Origin: Chinchilla lanigera
Lineage: Eukaryota; Chordata; Mammalia; Rodentia; Chinchillidae
Length of the DNA stretch: 64,000 nucleotides
Assembly: GCF_000276665.1 (NCBI RefSeq)
Contig: NW_004955418.1
Span: forward strand, 7,094,489 to 7,158,488
Direction of reading: 5' to 3'
The translations under genes were made by a program, and so were the position numbers. Of the stretch, positions 1 to 13,093 are shown piece by piece (position 1 is the stretch's first letter; each line of letters begins with the position of its first letter). Below the pieces are notes generated by a model that did no database searches, was not told the origin of the DNA, and saw only the letters and a list, made by a program, of their open reading frames with translations.

Positions 1-1198
1 TCTTTCATTTTAATTAAGATTTGTGCATGGGGACAGTTGTGTGTATATGTGGTAGGGGATGCCTGTGAATAAATGTGTCTGTGAAAGTCTTCATTTTTCT
101 GGTAACTTCTTGTTCATGAGCAGCGGTGGTAGGCAGTGACTCCCTAGAAAACTTTTATGTCTCCGTAACCTTGAAACCCATGGTGACAGTAAATCACTTG
201 TTGACCTGAATAAGAATAGCTATAATTTAGATTTTTAGTGTGTTTTCATTTATTGAGGTCAGTGCATTTGTGTCGAACAACTGAAACCTGCAAGAAAAAT
301 CAAGGGTAGCCTGGGCACTGCTCAATTATTACTCTGATCAAATTTTAATTAGCACCAGATGTGGAAGGAAGTGCTATTTTTATTATCCATTACGGTGTAC
401 TTGCTTACATATTTACCCTGGGGTTAGAGGTGTTTTATTAATTATTTTTGTTGGCAACCAAGACAATATTTTGACTTCTGAATTGAAAGTTTCCAACCTT
501 TTAAATACTAATAACCATCATAAAAAATGAGCAGTGCTATTTACCAAGTGTGAACAAATCTTGGCAAACTAGAGTAATTCATTGTTCAGATGAGGTCATT
601 AGCCCTAATTTTTATTTCAAATGTCATTACAGACCCTATCACTTACAAATTATTTTAAAATCCAAATTAAAATTAATTTCTTGAATTTGACCCTTTAATC
701 CATAGGACTTGTCAACGTGTATTTGAATCACTTTAGGCACAGCATTCTTTCCTGATCAAAAGGTTAGCATCATTTAATTATGCGTTTTTGGAACAGCCTG
801 AGAGAAGTATAAAAATTCCATAAATAAAACAAAAGTTTCATTTAAGAAAGCAAACTAATGAAGTATGAACCAATCTAATGACAACAGTAAATGGGAGCAT
901 GAAAAAAATTCATCTACAAAAATAATTAGATACTAAGGGACTTCTATGGGTTCCAGAAGTAAACTCAGGTGACCCTGTCTTATTTATCAAGACTGATGAG
1001 CTCTGGTTGGTATGTTTCTTCCTTTGCCCCTGCCACTTTTCAGCATTTTTTACATGCTGTCTAGAAGTTTGCAACTTTCATGCTATATATTTTTGCCTGT
1101 CTGACTTTTATGACTTCCCCCATAAAATGTATTGGTTGTCTGAGTCTCACAAATCCTAAACTACTTAATGCCTGTGGCTGCATCCATTATGCTGTAGT

Positions 1199-1237
<39 letters not shown>

Positions 1238-2511
1238 ATGCGCGTGTGTATGTGTGTATGTTTTCCTGACATCTGCGTAGATATCTTCTGAAATTTACAA
1301 AACCTTTGTAATTAATCCCATAGGCTGACCTGAGCAGGGGCAGTGTTTGTTGCTGCTAATTACACAGTGCAGACCTTGGGGAAATAGGCCCTTTGTTGGT
1401 GATGAATTTGAGCAAGCAACTAAACATCACTAAATAACACTGAGACTATTATTCGCCTAGATCTTTATGTCCAGGTATTTCTTGCCTGCTTCTTCTTCCA
1501 TGGATGTCTGATGACTGTGCTTAATGCGCATATTAGTTGCTGGATCATGAGGAGAAGCAGGGTGCATCTTTGAATAAGGTGTAATGCAGACAGCTGTGTA
1601 ATGAGGCACATGTGTATTATTAGGGATGACAAAATGAGTGGTATTTCTATCATGGCATTATGTATCTGTGAAGGTTTTTGTCGGGTTTTTTCCTTCCTAA
1701 GGCTTGAAAACCCGCTTCTGTATTTCCATGGTTATCACTAAAAATGGCCAGAAATCCCACTGCTAACAATCAGTTATGCTACCTCTAAATATCAGCCTCT
1801 GACTGATAGCTTGTTAGAGTGGGTTTCAAAACCAAGGAGAACTCTCTTGAGAGGAGGTATGCATTTGATTCAGGGTGTATTGATTTGCATAGGTTAGCAA
1901 ACAAACTAGTAAGCAGTTAAAAGTCTCAATACATTTACTTTTACCTAACTTTAAAAAAAAATACCTAAGAACTGTCCTGTGAAAAGGAAACAGTACTGGT
2001 AGAATTTAGTTAAGATAATCTAACAGCCACACCTTGAGACCCCTTTCATCTATGACTTGGCTATTATTATCAGGCATAACCAAAATAAAGTAGGATTATA
2101 TAAGGAAATAAAAAAGCTTTATATTTTATATCACCAAAAGACACCTGAAAAATAAGGGAATGTAATAAATGCAATCACCAGAGATTCTTTTACAATTACA
2201 ATGCAATATAGAAAATGTTCTAGGGCTGTAATACATCAAATAAGAAAAGTCCTTTTCCATCGTGCCCCTTCTGAATTTTTATAGTCACACATGCATGTTT
2301 AGGTCTGGATTTATACCTTTAAACCATCCAGAAAGATAAGGAGCTTTTCCAGATATTACTCTATGGATTATTTAGTTTAAAGGAGCACAAGTTACTTCAT
2401 CTGTTTTAGGGGAAGAGAAAGCCATAAAGTAGGTACATAGATATCTGTATTTTAAAACTCAGGTTGTTCTGTTTAATATCTTTTGTATACATATTGACCT
2501 AGTTATTTCAT
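1..2511. other. Intronic, no gene; one TG repeat inside
   Basis: AT-rich intron. Apart from the TG microsatellite at about 1.2 kb I see no recognisable repeat, gene or clear regulatory motif cluster. Confidence 0.6.
1202..1260 (+). repeat. (TG)n microsatellite with TGCATGCGCG interruption
   Basis: A run of about 17 TG units is followed by an interrupted tail containing GCATGCGCG and TATG. The sense transcript would carry a UG-rich stretch. A short chance reading frame crosses it. Confidence 0.95.
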
Positions 2512-2612
2512 ATTGAGATAGTCTCACTAAATTGTCCTTATTGAGCAGAACTCATGATCTTCCTGCCTCAGTGTCCCGAGTAACTGGAATTCCACACATG
2601 TTCCAACACACC
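2512..2612 (-). mobile_element. Old B1-like SINE (7SL-derived), minus strand
   Basis: Read on the + strand it shows the antisense B1 order: GAGATAGTCTCACTAA, then TTCCTGCCTCAGTGTCCCGAGTAACTGGAATT, broken here by divergence, then a decayed head near 2600. It is well diverged. An A-rich or TTTTGG-rich stretch follows at 2625-2680. Confidence 0.6.
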
Positions 2613-5600
2613 TCGTCTCCTTAACCAAAACCCAAAACCAAAACCAAGACCAAAAAAAAGCCCCAAAACTTTCTTTGACTTGGTTTTGTATTCAGTTGCT
2701 ATACAGCCTTTCTTGTTCACTGGCATGCCTGGCAGAGCCCAGCAGATAGTAATATGTATACAATACAGTGACACCCAAGCCACAAATGCAAGATTTGAAG
2801 GAGTTTTTCATCATAATCGATTTCCCATCCCCTTGATATTTGGCTTTTTATGTTTTAGGTTGTGTAAGTTTTAATGATTTCATTATGTCTCACTCTTGTT
2901 TGTGAGCCACATTAAATTGTTTCATAAAGGAGTTAGGGTATAATAAACACGAAAGCTCACATAATTCGGTTGTACAACCTAACAGTGTAGTTTATATGTT
3001 TGTGGATGTTTGTGAAAATAAACATTTTAAGTGCAGTTAAATGAACTAAACATAAAGCATTTCTATAGGGGCTTAGACTCAAAGAATCCCTGATACCTAA
3101 AATTCTAGGAATGAGACTTGATAGAAAGGCAATGAACTGTTGCTCCTAAATTTTACTCAGATTGTCTTGTTGAGCTGGTCATTTTCATTTACTTTATATT
3201 AATTAAACCGAGGGGGAAAGCAGCATGAAGAGAATAGTCGGCGTTGAATCTCTCTAAGCAAGCCGATTGATAGCTTTGTTTATCAGTAGGACAGTACTGG
3301 ATCTCTGCTTCATGATGGGATATATGAAAATATAGACTCATAAAGGTTTGCCTATTTCCATTCTAAGCATTATGTACTCTGCTTTATTTTCAAGAGTGTA
3401 GTTCTTTAAAAATTTCAAGCCAACCTGGCATCTTCCATCTCATGTTTTATTGATTTTCAAACTGCACCATTTCAGACAGGTGCCATGCTGTGAAAAACAT
3501 GAACAAGTTTTAAATTTGCTCTTGTAAAATATTTTGACGTTAAACATTTTAAAAGGATCTAGGAAGTATTGGTATTAATTAATAGTATCCCATTGCTCCA
3601 GCAACCACTCAGCCTGGGTATTTTGCAACTCAGAAGTGACAAAAATCTCAGGAAGAACAATCCAGAAGGCTCTCAGTTTGGGATGGTACAAATGGGCTGT
3701 TCTCCTGAGAAATGTTTGATAGTACTGTGGATACCCAAGACAGATCAATCTTAAGATGTATAAGTTGTATGCAAGGTTATAGTGTCACTGGCATGGGCCC
3801 TCAACAGCCCTTAAAATTTCACTGACTTTTCAGGCTCTATTCCCCCTTTAGCAATGCAGTAGATTAAAATAGCTTCTGAAGCACTTTGAAAATATTGTGC
3901 TACTGAAAGCCTTAGAATCTTTTGACATTTTTCTCCCAGGATCCTCACCAAATCCTTTGACGTGGACAGCAGTGGCATTTTGTTCCTCTTGAGTTTCTTG
4001 GAAAGCTCACATAAGTGGCCATTCCCTACCAAAACCCTAATACGGTTTCTGGTGCTAAGATTTCATAGGGCATTATTGAGCACTGTAAACCATCTGCTGT
4101 TTCACACTTCTCTCGTTGAGGTCAATGATACTGTTAGCTGGGTAAGTGTGAAATGATTAGACACCTCTCAAGGTGGGGTGAGGTTGCACCAGTACCTGTT
4201 GGAAAAGCTCGTGTGTGTTAATCCACAATGACAAATTAATTATTAACATTTAATGCTGGATAGCTTACAAGGGGAAAAAGAATTGTTTATTCACTGTTGT
4301 ACTGTGACACCTTTATTCAATGGGGAGCATGTTACAAATGGCACAGGTAGTAATTTGAGGATATATCCTTTACCAGCTTATTGTGTAGTCATTTCCCAGC
4401 TAAGTAAACATATTGGTCTAGAGGTTTATTTAGTAAGGCAGAGTCATGCGATGTGTAGGAGCGGGAAGTAACCTCAAATTGCACAAACACTACCTTAACA
4501 GTGGGCCAGAATCTGTTCTATGAGACAGGGACTTTTATGTAAATTTAATGGCCATGAATTACAGCCATGAGACATCATAATTTATCCTGGTGAATTCACT
4601 TATAATGGCCTTGCATACTTATGATTCTACTTTGCCTTTGGTCTTTGTGGCCGCTCATTGTTCTTATCTCTGGCAGGTCAGCCAGTATCATTTTGGAACA
4701 TGGTGACCTATTACAAGTAGTTTTCATTCCAATGTAGATTTAACAAGTTGAAATGGTATTCTCTATATTAGCCAATGCTCAACCCAACAGGTCTGGCCTA
4801 TTTTCACAAAGTTGATGGCCTGTAGATATGCTCTCCAACAGGTTAAAGCCATCAGGGATGCTCTAGATGGGTGAATTGCAGTTGAACCATTTCTCATTGT
4901 CAATGCAGAGCTGCATAGTTGCATGACAGCACTTCCCTGTATTGTATTAGTCATGCTTGGAGGAAAACTCAACAAGGGTTTCTGATCCTCTGGGAAATTT
5001 TTACATACAAAATTGGAATTCAGACTGTCTGAAATCCTTGAAAACTCTATTCCGGCTGTTCTGTGCTGATGACTATTTCTTAAGGTAGAAGACAATCTGC
5101 AAAATATTATTGATTTCATGGCAAACTCTAAGAAGTGACAAAGACAAAGGTTCTTTGGCAGGGCATGCAAACTTACATGGCTGGTGCAGCCCGGCAGATA
5201 CCCAAGTGAGAAAATCAGACTTGGTGTACAGACCAGATGAGTGAGGACTGACAAAAGGGCTCAGTACTTCTCCATTGTGGTAGAACATTTCCGTGGAAGA
5301 AGAATGTGCAACCAATGATGACCGATTTTATTTTTCAAGGGGAGGCAGAACCATGTACTGTGTGTGAAATCTCTAAATATTGGTTTAGCTTACTTTGAAA
5401 CAGTGTGCTGGCTAGAAGATAGCTATATGGAGCTGAAGTTGGATCATGGACCACTAGCTTACAATCTGTCTCTTATTTATATCTATATCTAAACCATGAC
5501 AGTGGTATATTAACTATGTGAATGTTAAAGTCAAGTGAGCATTCAGTTATTAATGAATTAGAACACTAAATCCGAAAACTAGAGCTTGGAAGCGCGTGTC

Positions 5601-8600
5601 ATGGTATGATATCTACTCCACTCCAAATTGTAAAGCGTTGTGCTCATTGTATTTTTCAGATTCATTTTGCTTTGTTAGTTGAATCTATCAGAGCCATAGT
5701 TCATGACTTGGGGCATAGTTCTGTCAGAACTATGGGAGGTAAGAGAGCTAGAATGACAAACTCAGTCTTCTGACTGAGCTATATAGTTAACATGAAGATC
5801 AGACAGGATCCCTACTAGCAATCCAGCAAAAACAAACTGTTTGTCATCTGTGAAGACATGTCCATTTTGTTGGTATGTGTATGCAAAGCAGAATCAGTGG
5901 AATCGATAAGCTGGCTAGTTTCAGTTTTGTGGAGTTTAAGAATAACTTCAGCAAGGAAGATGAATAAAAAATATTTTTAGGAGCCACACACCACTAATAT
6001 CAGTAGAAGCAGACTACTAAACTCCAGGGCTGGTATGCAGTTGCTCAAAATGATGGGGCTTTCTAGAGCCAAGCTTTGAGATGTGTGGCATTAAGTACCA
6101 GAGGCAAAGTTTCAAACAATGTCAGCTGTACAAAGGTCACAACTTCCAACACTAGATCTCCATCAGTAACAACATCTTAGGAGAGGGCAGAGTTGTTTGC
6201 AGAAAAACAGTGATCACGGTCCTTGGGATGAGTGAGTGCAACCCTAGGAGGTATTGTATAGCTGAATGAAGAGTTCAAGCAGGTGCTGAGGGGAGGGGTG
6301 GGGGCTCCTTTTACAGTGTTGAGATTCCTGCAGGGGCTAAGAATATCAAAGGTTTGTTCAAATATCCTTCAGCCTTTTCATCAGCTTGACATTTGCGTCC
6401 CTGGGCCCTACCAGCTTTATTTCTGTGCTCAATATGATCAGATGACTGAGCCAGCTCACCTTACTGATTACTATCTGTTTGTCATTCTAGCTCTCTTACC
6501 TCCCACATGAGTTGTACCTCTTTGGTGCAAGTAAGCTGCCAGAGCTGGCTTGGCTTGATCCTTGTGCTGCAGATGTCTCTAATTAACTTGATTGAGACAG
6601 GTCCATGAGATCCTGTTGCACAGTCTGACAAGTCCCACTGTCCTTGGAGGCACTGTGCGGTCACCTGATGCATGCCTCTCGCTAATGTCCTCTGGGCAAA
6701 GTTTATTAACAACTGACGTCTTCAAGTACCCAGTGCTTTAATATGAAAGCTGTGGAGTGATGGCTGCTAAAAAGCAGCCAGGAATGTAAGGCTTATATCA
6801 AGTTCTCGTTTAAATTCTGAGACCTTCACCAGTAATCTCTAGCATGTTTAACATCTAAAATGTTATAATTTTTTATCATTATTCATGCTTTCAGCATTAT
6901 TACTTGTAGTGACTGGGAGAAACGTGCTCTTAGCTCATTGCCAGGTAAACCCTTCCAGCAGAAAATATTTCATGACTGCATTGTGAGATAGTGACAGAAC
7001 ACATAGTGAAACAGGTGCTGGGAAGTGTGGGTTTGACTAGTTGTTTGTGAAATGTACGAGATGTCCAATTACTGTAGATGAAACTAACCCCAAGTACTAC
7101 GAAGAACAGATTTTTTACTTCTTTCAGAGCACACATTAACTCTCCTTTTTGTGGAATAATAAGTCATTCAATTGTATTTTATATTTTGTGTGTGTGGTTT
7201 TGTGCACTTGTGTATGTGTTTTGTATGACTAGCTATAGATTTTTGTATAATTTCTAGAAATATTGCATGTCAGAGCAGACTTAGAACTATTTAGTTTGAC
7301 AGAAAGAAAGTAGCGGTTATTTGTAATTATGCTGATACATGTGACTTATTAGGTGTTGAAAGAAATAAGAAAGACACTTTCAAATACATATAAGAACTAT
7401 TGTACTATAGTATCAATAATTTTATTATTTGCTATAGATATAATATCAAGCATTATATAATGACACTAAACATTATAGTGAAGGACAACACTAAATTCTT
7501 TAATTTCTCATTCTATTTTTATTGGTTACCATTTATATGTGAACTGATTGCCAAATACATCCTCAAAATATACTTTTCCATAGCAGGTGTACTGTCAGAC
7601 ATCGTCACGACCCATAGTCTAGCATCACTAAGTAATATAGCCTTACCCTACCCACAGTTTTCAAGTAGATTAACCTATTAGTAGTAGTTTATAACTGTTT
7701 ATCCAGTCTACATTTTCTGGTCAGAGGTTTAGTATTTCTACCCTCAACTGATTAGCATGACTTTATAGAGTGTGGGCCCCAAAATGATGCATAAGAGAGA
7801 TAGAGATATGGTTTTCATCAATGCTAAGGACTAGATAGTGTAATTGGGGCCCTGCTCTTATATTTGAAAAAGATCACTTCTATAATTGGATACTTCAAGT
7901 GCAATAATATCCTCAGTCCTATGTGATCTCAGGAAATGAAGAGCTGTTTGTGGGCTGTGAAGGTGGTAAAAGCTTTACAGAGGAACTTCACCGTGGAGAA
8001 AAGCCTAGGAGAGGGATTTAGGGAATTGGAAGCAAAGAGAATCGACAGAGGCATGCAGGTGGGAGATTACACAGCATGAAAGAAGACGAGGCCAGGGGAG
8101 TCTTGGGTTGTGGTGCCAAATCCTGCCGGACTGAAAGACCAAGCACGATCATACTTAGTCTCTTAGAAGGCGCCACTTGCTTGTGTTCTCAGCCTGGGAA
8201 AGTCTGATGAATTGGATGGGTGGTGATAAAAACACGGGGCAAATTAGGAGGCAGTGATACTGTTTCACAGTCAGATGACAGTAAGTTCTGAGTGGGCCTG
8301 TGGCACTGGGATAGGGTTCTGATACATATGAAGGTACCAAAGAAAATGCTAGAATTTGCTAACACAAGCGTTCTGTTGAAGGAAAGAGACATCTTTCTCC
8401 TGAGTTCATGTTGTCATCCTTCTTATGGGTAAGTTCAGCAGAGTATAGAAAAGTAAAATTATAAAACGTTCATTTTACTTATTACTAACAATGTTAATTT
8501 TTGACAAATCAAAGGGAGAATGATTTACAGATTGTCGAAAGAACTACTGAGGGTTGGTAGAAAATTTAGAGACATTTCAAACTTCCATCCACGCATCATC

Positions 8601-9110
8601 AGGACAAATATTTGCAATTGACTGATTCTGTCAGCTTCCCTGTTTAGTCCTCCAGTTTTAATCAGATAAAACTGAGATAGGCATTAACGGCTCATTTGCT
8701 GTTATACCACTGTTTCTGGTCAAGTCTCAGGGCTGACATGCCTGTGGTAATATGGAGATCAGCCATTTCCTCCAACAAGTACACTTCATCATCCTCAGAA
8801 GCCATGCAGTGATGATCAGGTATCACTGCCTTTGGTTCAGTGTGGAGGCTCAAAATGACATCTCTGGCTCCTCAGAGAACCCCTTTCTGAGTACTGTATG
8901 GCTGGCCCAGGAGCAGGAAGTCAGTAGTCCTGGGATCCCTGCACCCCTGCGCTGTTTTTCAGGAGTCAAAGCAGATGGCATGCAAGTATTTGATTTTGCC
9001 TTTGACAGGGCTGGCATTATAGCAGAAAAAGCAGCTCCTCCAATGATAGGTGTGCATCTACATTTTATAGCCCCTCCTAATGAATTTTAGATTGAGAATC
9101 TCATTCTTCT
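2613..9110. other. Intronic, no gene seen
   Basis: No exon, RNA gene or confident repeat is recognised. Points of note: a TAAT/TTAATTAA-bearing block near 3.18-3.32 kb, a 163-codon minus-strand open frame at 4763-5254 without recognisable domains, a 21-bp palindrome at 5714-5734, and possible remnants of an old interspersed repeat around 7.85-8.30 kb that I cannot name. Confidence 0.5.
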
Positions 9111-9119
9111 GCAACTATC

Positions 9120-9310
9120 ACTTGAGAATCAGAGTAATTATTTCCTATTGCCCTTTGTGGAATACAGTTATAATTGCATTACTGTTAACGGTGTTCGCAT
9201 TAACACTTAATTGTTAATGTCCTCCTAATTTGGAGGAAATCATCACCTCTTCATATTTCATTGCCAGAAAGAGTTGTTAAACTCAAAGAGAATAATTCAA
9301 AGCTTTCAAA
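9120..9310. promoter_or_regulatory. Candidate conserved intronic element, homeodomain-type motifs
   Basis: The block holds several TAAT/ATTA cores close together: GTAATTATTT, TATAATTGCATTACTG, CATTAACACTTAATTGTTAATG and CCTAATTTGGAGG. No repeat explains it. This base pattern is common in developmental enhancers and also in plain AT-rich DNA, so the call rests on inference. Confidence 0.25.
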
Positions 9311-9373
9311 TAGAGAAGCAAAAATGAACACTAGAATTCAGAAATAGAACCTGTCAAATGGTTTCTCTTTCTG

Positions 9374-9375
<2 letters not shown>

Positions 9376-9410
<35 letters not shown>
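9376..9410 (+). repeat. (TG)n microsatellite
   Basis: About 17 uninterrupted TG units preceded by CTGGGG and followed by TATGTTTTC. Confidence 0.95.
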
Positions 9411-9411
<1 letters not shown>

Positions 9412-11592
9412 TTTCTTTTAAGGTATTGTACATCTGTTTCATTTTGAGGTTAGACCACAATGCACAGTCGTGCTCTGGAAAGTAACAGGGATTCCTGTGG
9501 CGTGGAAACGTCTCTAAGGTTCATGCTAGGAAAGGGGCAGCAACTTTCTCTCGTAGCTGACATCCTGTTTGAGTGTTGAAAGACTCATTAACAAGAAAAG
9601 AAAGACACCACTGTGGCAAGGTCAGCCAGACGGTGGTGGTGGGCTACGGGCCTTGACTTTCAGATGATTGTTCATTTCTTCCTTCACAGTATACTGAGCT
9701 GCCTGTTAACAACCACACAATCCCTTGGCTTAGCTCTGCAACAGAAGACTGAAATATTTTGAAAAGTCTTTATTCAGGCTTGGAGGGGGAAACAGGATGG
9801 GGGAAAAGAGAAAGGAAGGAGAGAGGGAAATTACCAATCGTGGAATCTGTTAAGGGAAGTATTATTGAAAGCATTTGAAGATCAACTTTCATTTGAATAT
9901 ATGATGGCTGACTCTGTGATGCTGGCTTGGAAAGGACTTCCTCGTGTCTAGAAAGAGTAAGTGAAGCTGGGGAGAAGAGGGTAAAGTCTTGTGGATGTTC
10001 AGCCTGTGCAGTCCCACAGGGCCCAGTGCTCAGAAGGGCCTACTTCTTGGTTTCATGCCATGCTGCGGCTATAATGAAATTCTTAAAAATTTGTAACATG
10101 GGGCCCTACATTTTCATTTTGTACCGGAGTCTTGCACATTTTAAACTAATCATTTAGTAGGTCTTCCTTGTAGCAGAATGTGGTTCAAATTTCAGCAAGT
10201 GTGTTAGAAGCCAGATTTTACTCAACCACCCATAAGTAATTAAATTCTACACTCTTATCAACACACAGACTGGTTTGACAACATTTCAGCCTTGTTCCTT
10301 TTTAAAATGTCACTTACTTATGTAGCTGTGTTTCCTTAATGCGTACACGATGCCAAATAACCTGTTTGACCTAATTTTTCTTTAACAGTCCAACTGGTTA
10401 TTTCTACATCAGGTGTAGCCTGTAGATCATTGTTGAAAATATAAAATGATTGCTTAATATGTTTAGTCTTATAAGTTTTAAAGAAGAGCACTGTCAAAGC
10501 TGACGGACTACCTAAAATGCTGTGGTATTAACACTTGTACACCCGGGAATGCAGGCCTTCATTTCTGAGGGTGTAATTGTTTAGACCTGGAAGACTTCAA
10601 AAACACCTCCAGGTAGGAGTGGCCTCCTTCTAGGGAAGGTCAGCTGGTACCATTACTGCCCAGAATGGACCTTTAATTGATTCCTGCTAGATGGCCTTTT
10701 CTTATCAAGTTATGTAAGTGACAAGTAAGGAACAGCACCACTCCTTTTATTTTGTTCTGTGACTCATTAGCTTTATTTCTCATAAACACCCTTCTCTTCC
10801 AAGTACCATCTAAAAATTTCTGTCATTAAAAGCAATTTTGTTTTTCCTGCCTAAGGGTGACTATTTTCAAGAAAATATGTGCATTTTGACAATGTTAGTC
10901 TTGCCTGTTTAAAGCTACAAGTATAATTTCTTTTTTATGGGGTGATAAACTTTCTTTCTGACAAAACAAAGGACAGTCAAGATTTCTTCCTTTTGAAAAA
11001 AATTGATTTTGCATTTCTTTACTCACAGTTTAAAACACAACATATAGAACTCTGCTTTTTGAAGAGAGAGTTATATGACTTCCTGTGTGATCATTTCTAT
11101 GAAGATGGCACTGGGTGTTCAGTGAAGCATAAACAGATCATGAAACGGGAAAAATGCTGTGTTGCACTGAAATTTTCAATCATTATGAGCTCAGTGTAAA
11201 AATCCTAAGCCAGATTTTGGTGTCTGTGTGCGCGCATACATTTGTTACCTCTTCTAGATGACGTTTGACTTGCTGTGCCAAGGGAAAGGACCTTGGAGAG
11301 TGGGTCACTGGCCTCTTTCCTGCTTCTGCCTGGGAAAGACAGCATGAGAGTGTTTCCATGCCCTGCCTCTGGGGCTGCTGTTGATAGTACTCAGAGCTGC
11401 TGTTCCACTGTCTCCGACTCTTGCATTTTACTTCTGGATCAGTGAAGCCAAAGGGTAAATTTGCTTTACAAGGAGGCTCTGAGTAAGCCTTTTTCAACCT
11501 TCAGAATTTTGCTATCTGTGCATATCACTTATGCCAGAATTTCCTTAATATTTTTCTTTGTAGATCTTAGCATTTTTTTTTACCTAATAGGG
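9411..11592. other. Intronic, no gene seen; purine-rich patch
   Basis: A purine-rich patch occurs at about 9781-9831 (GGAGGGGGAAACAGG, then GGGGGAAAAGAGAAAGGAAGG with flanks). Nothing else is recognised. Confidence 0.5.
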
Positions 11593-11627
<35 letters not shown>

Positions 11628-11670
11628 TGTGTGTGTGTGTGTGTGTGTGGGTATGTGTGTGTGTGCATGC
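11593..11670 (+). repeat. (TG)n microsatellite with GGTA interruptions
   Basis: Three TG runs are separated by two GGGTATG interruptions, giving a compound repeat of about 78 bp. The repeated interruption suggests internal duplication of a block of about 28 bp. Confidence 0.95.
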
Positions 11671-13048
11671 TCCTGTATGTTTAAATGTTTTCGCCTTCCC
11701 CTAATTTCCCTTTGCCATGAATAAATATTATTTTCCATACATAAGCCAACAAGAGTCTAATCCTGATGCCTACGCTCTTTGTATGTCAAAAGTAGAGATT
11801 AGCCAGTGTTAGAGAAATGATAGAGGCGTGTTAGCACCAGGCTGAGACTTTCTCCATTACTACTCCATAAAGGAATAATCTTCTCATGATGTGATTCATT
11901 GTTTGCTAATGTTGTGTCCACATATCACCCTGTAGTTCTGCTAATACTGTTAGAGATCTAGGTCATTCACTTTACAAATATGATAGATGCTGAGCGGTCC
12001 CGCCACTTGTCATGCTATCTAAAATTTCACCATTATAATCATTGCTTTGGAGTTATATTTCGATTTTATTCAGTAATTACCTATTTAAATGTAAATTACT
12101 CTGTAACCTCTTAGTAGTCTTCTAAAGATTGGTTTTTTTTATTATCAAGACTAAGGTTCTAACAAAGGACACAGACTAGAGATCCAGGCTGTGGAAGAAG
12201 TAAGAGAAATATTTAAGACAAACATAGCAGCCTTCCCAATTAATTTAGAGTTGTAGTCTTTTCTTAAGGGTTTCTTTCAGCCTAGGATAGCCTAGCTTTC
12301 TACTGACTCCAGCTGTCACACTTTCTACAACATCAGAGTCAAATACCAACACTTTGGAAGCCTTTCTTCATAATCCAGCCCCAATGCTGAAGGTCCTTAG
12401 CGTCTTGCTGACTGAACACACTGACTTCCCTAGTCCCCACTGTGAGCTTCATTCACTTATCTCCTTTTGTAGACACCAAGTGAATGGTGTATGGATGCCT
12501 TATGCAGACAACACTGACAAACACTGAATCATATAATGAGAGGATTATTCCTTTATGGACCTAACTTTATAGGCAGTGACAGAAAGAAGGAAGGCAAAGG
12601 CTATAAAGCCAATTTCTATAACCCGATTTCACAAGAATATCCCTCATGCAACCCTACTGGGAAAGGTAGCATTCCATCCACCTAGTTTTGGTCCAGTGAC
12701 ATCAGCCTTGTTCCCATAGGTATGAATCATTAAAACAGGCAGACATTGAAGCCTGCTAGGGTGTGGGAGTGGGAAGAGGAATTTGAAAGAGAAACCATTT
12801 CTATCCTTTCAGCTCTAGTTCCCAGCTGTGCTTGAGCTATCTTTCTCCACGCCTAGCTAGCTGGCTAGAACACATGGACAGGAAGGATAAAGCATTATCT
12901 CTGCCAAGCATAGAAGTGACTCAGAATTTAATACCTGCACCTTTGACACAGATTATGGCTTAACAAACTTATGAGTTGTCCATTTCCATTATTTCTAAAG
13001 CCATGTGGAGCTTTAGTGTCCTAGGAGAAGCTTTGGCAGTTCAAGAGC

Positions 13049-13058
13049 GAGTGAGAGG

Positions 13059-13093
<35 letters not shown>
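13049..13093 (+). repeat. (GA)n(GACA)n compound microsatellite
   Basis: GAGAGAGAGAGA passes into about six GACA units ending at GACTATTT. Confidence 0.93.

Noticed and set aside
1080..1280. Valine/cysteine-rich peptide encoded across the TG repeat
   Set aside because: The alternating Cys-Val stretch is simply translation of (TG)n. The frames at 11.46 and 15.94 kb are the same artefact.
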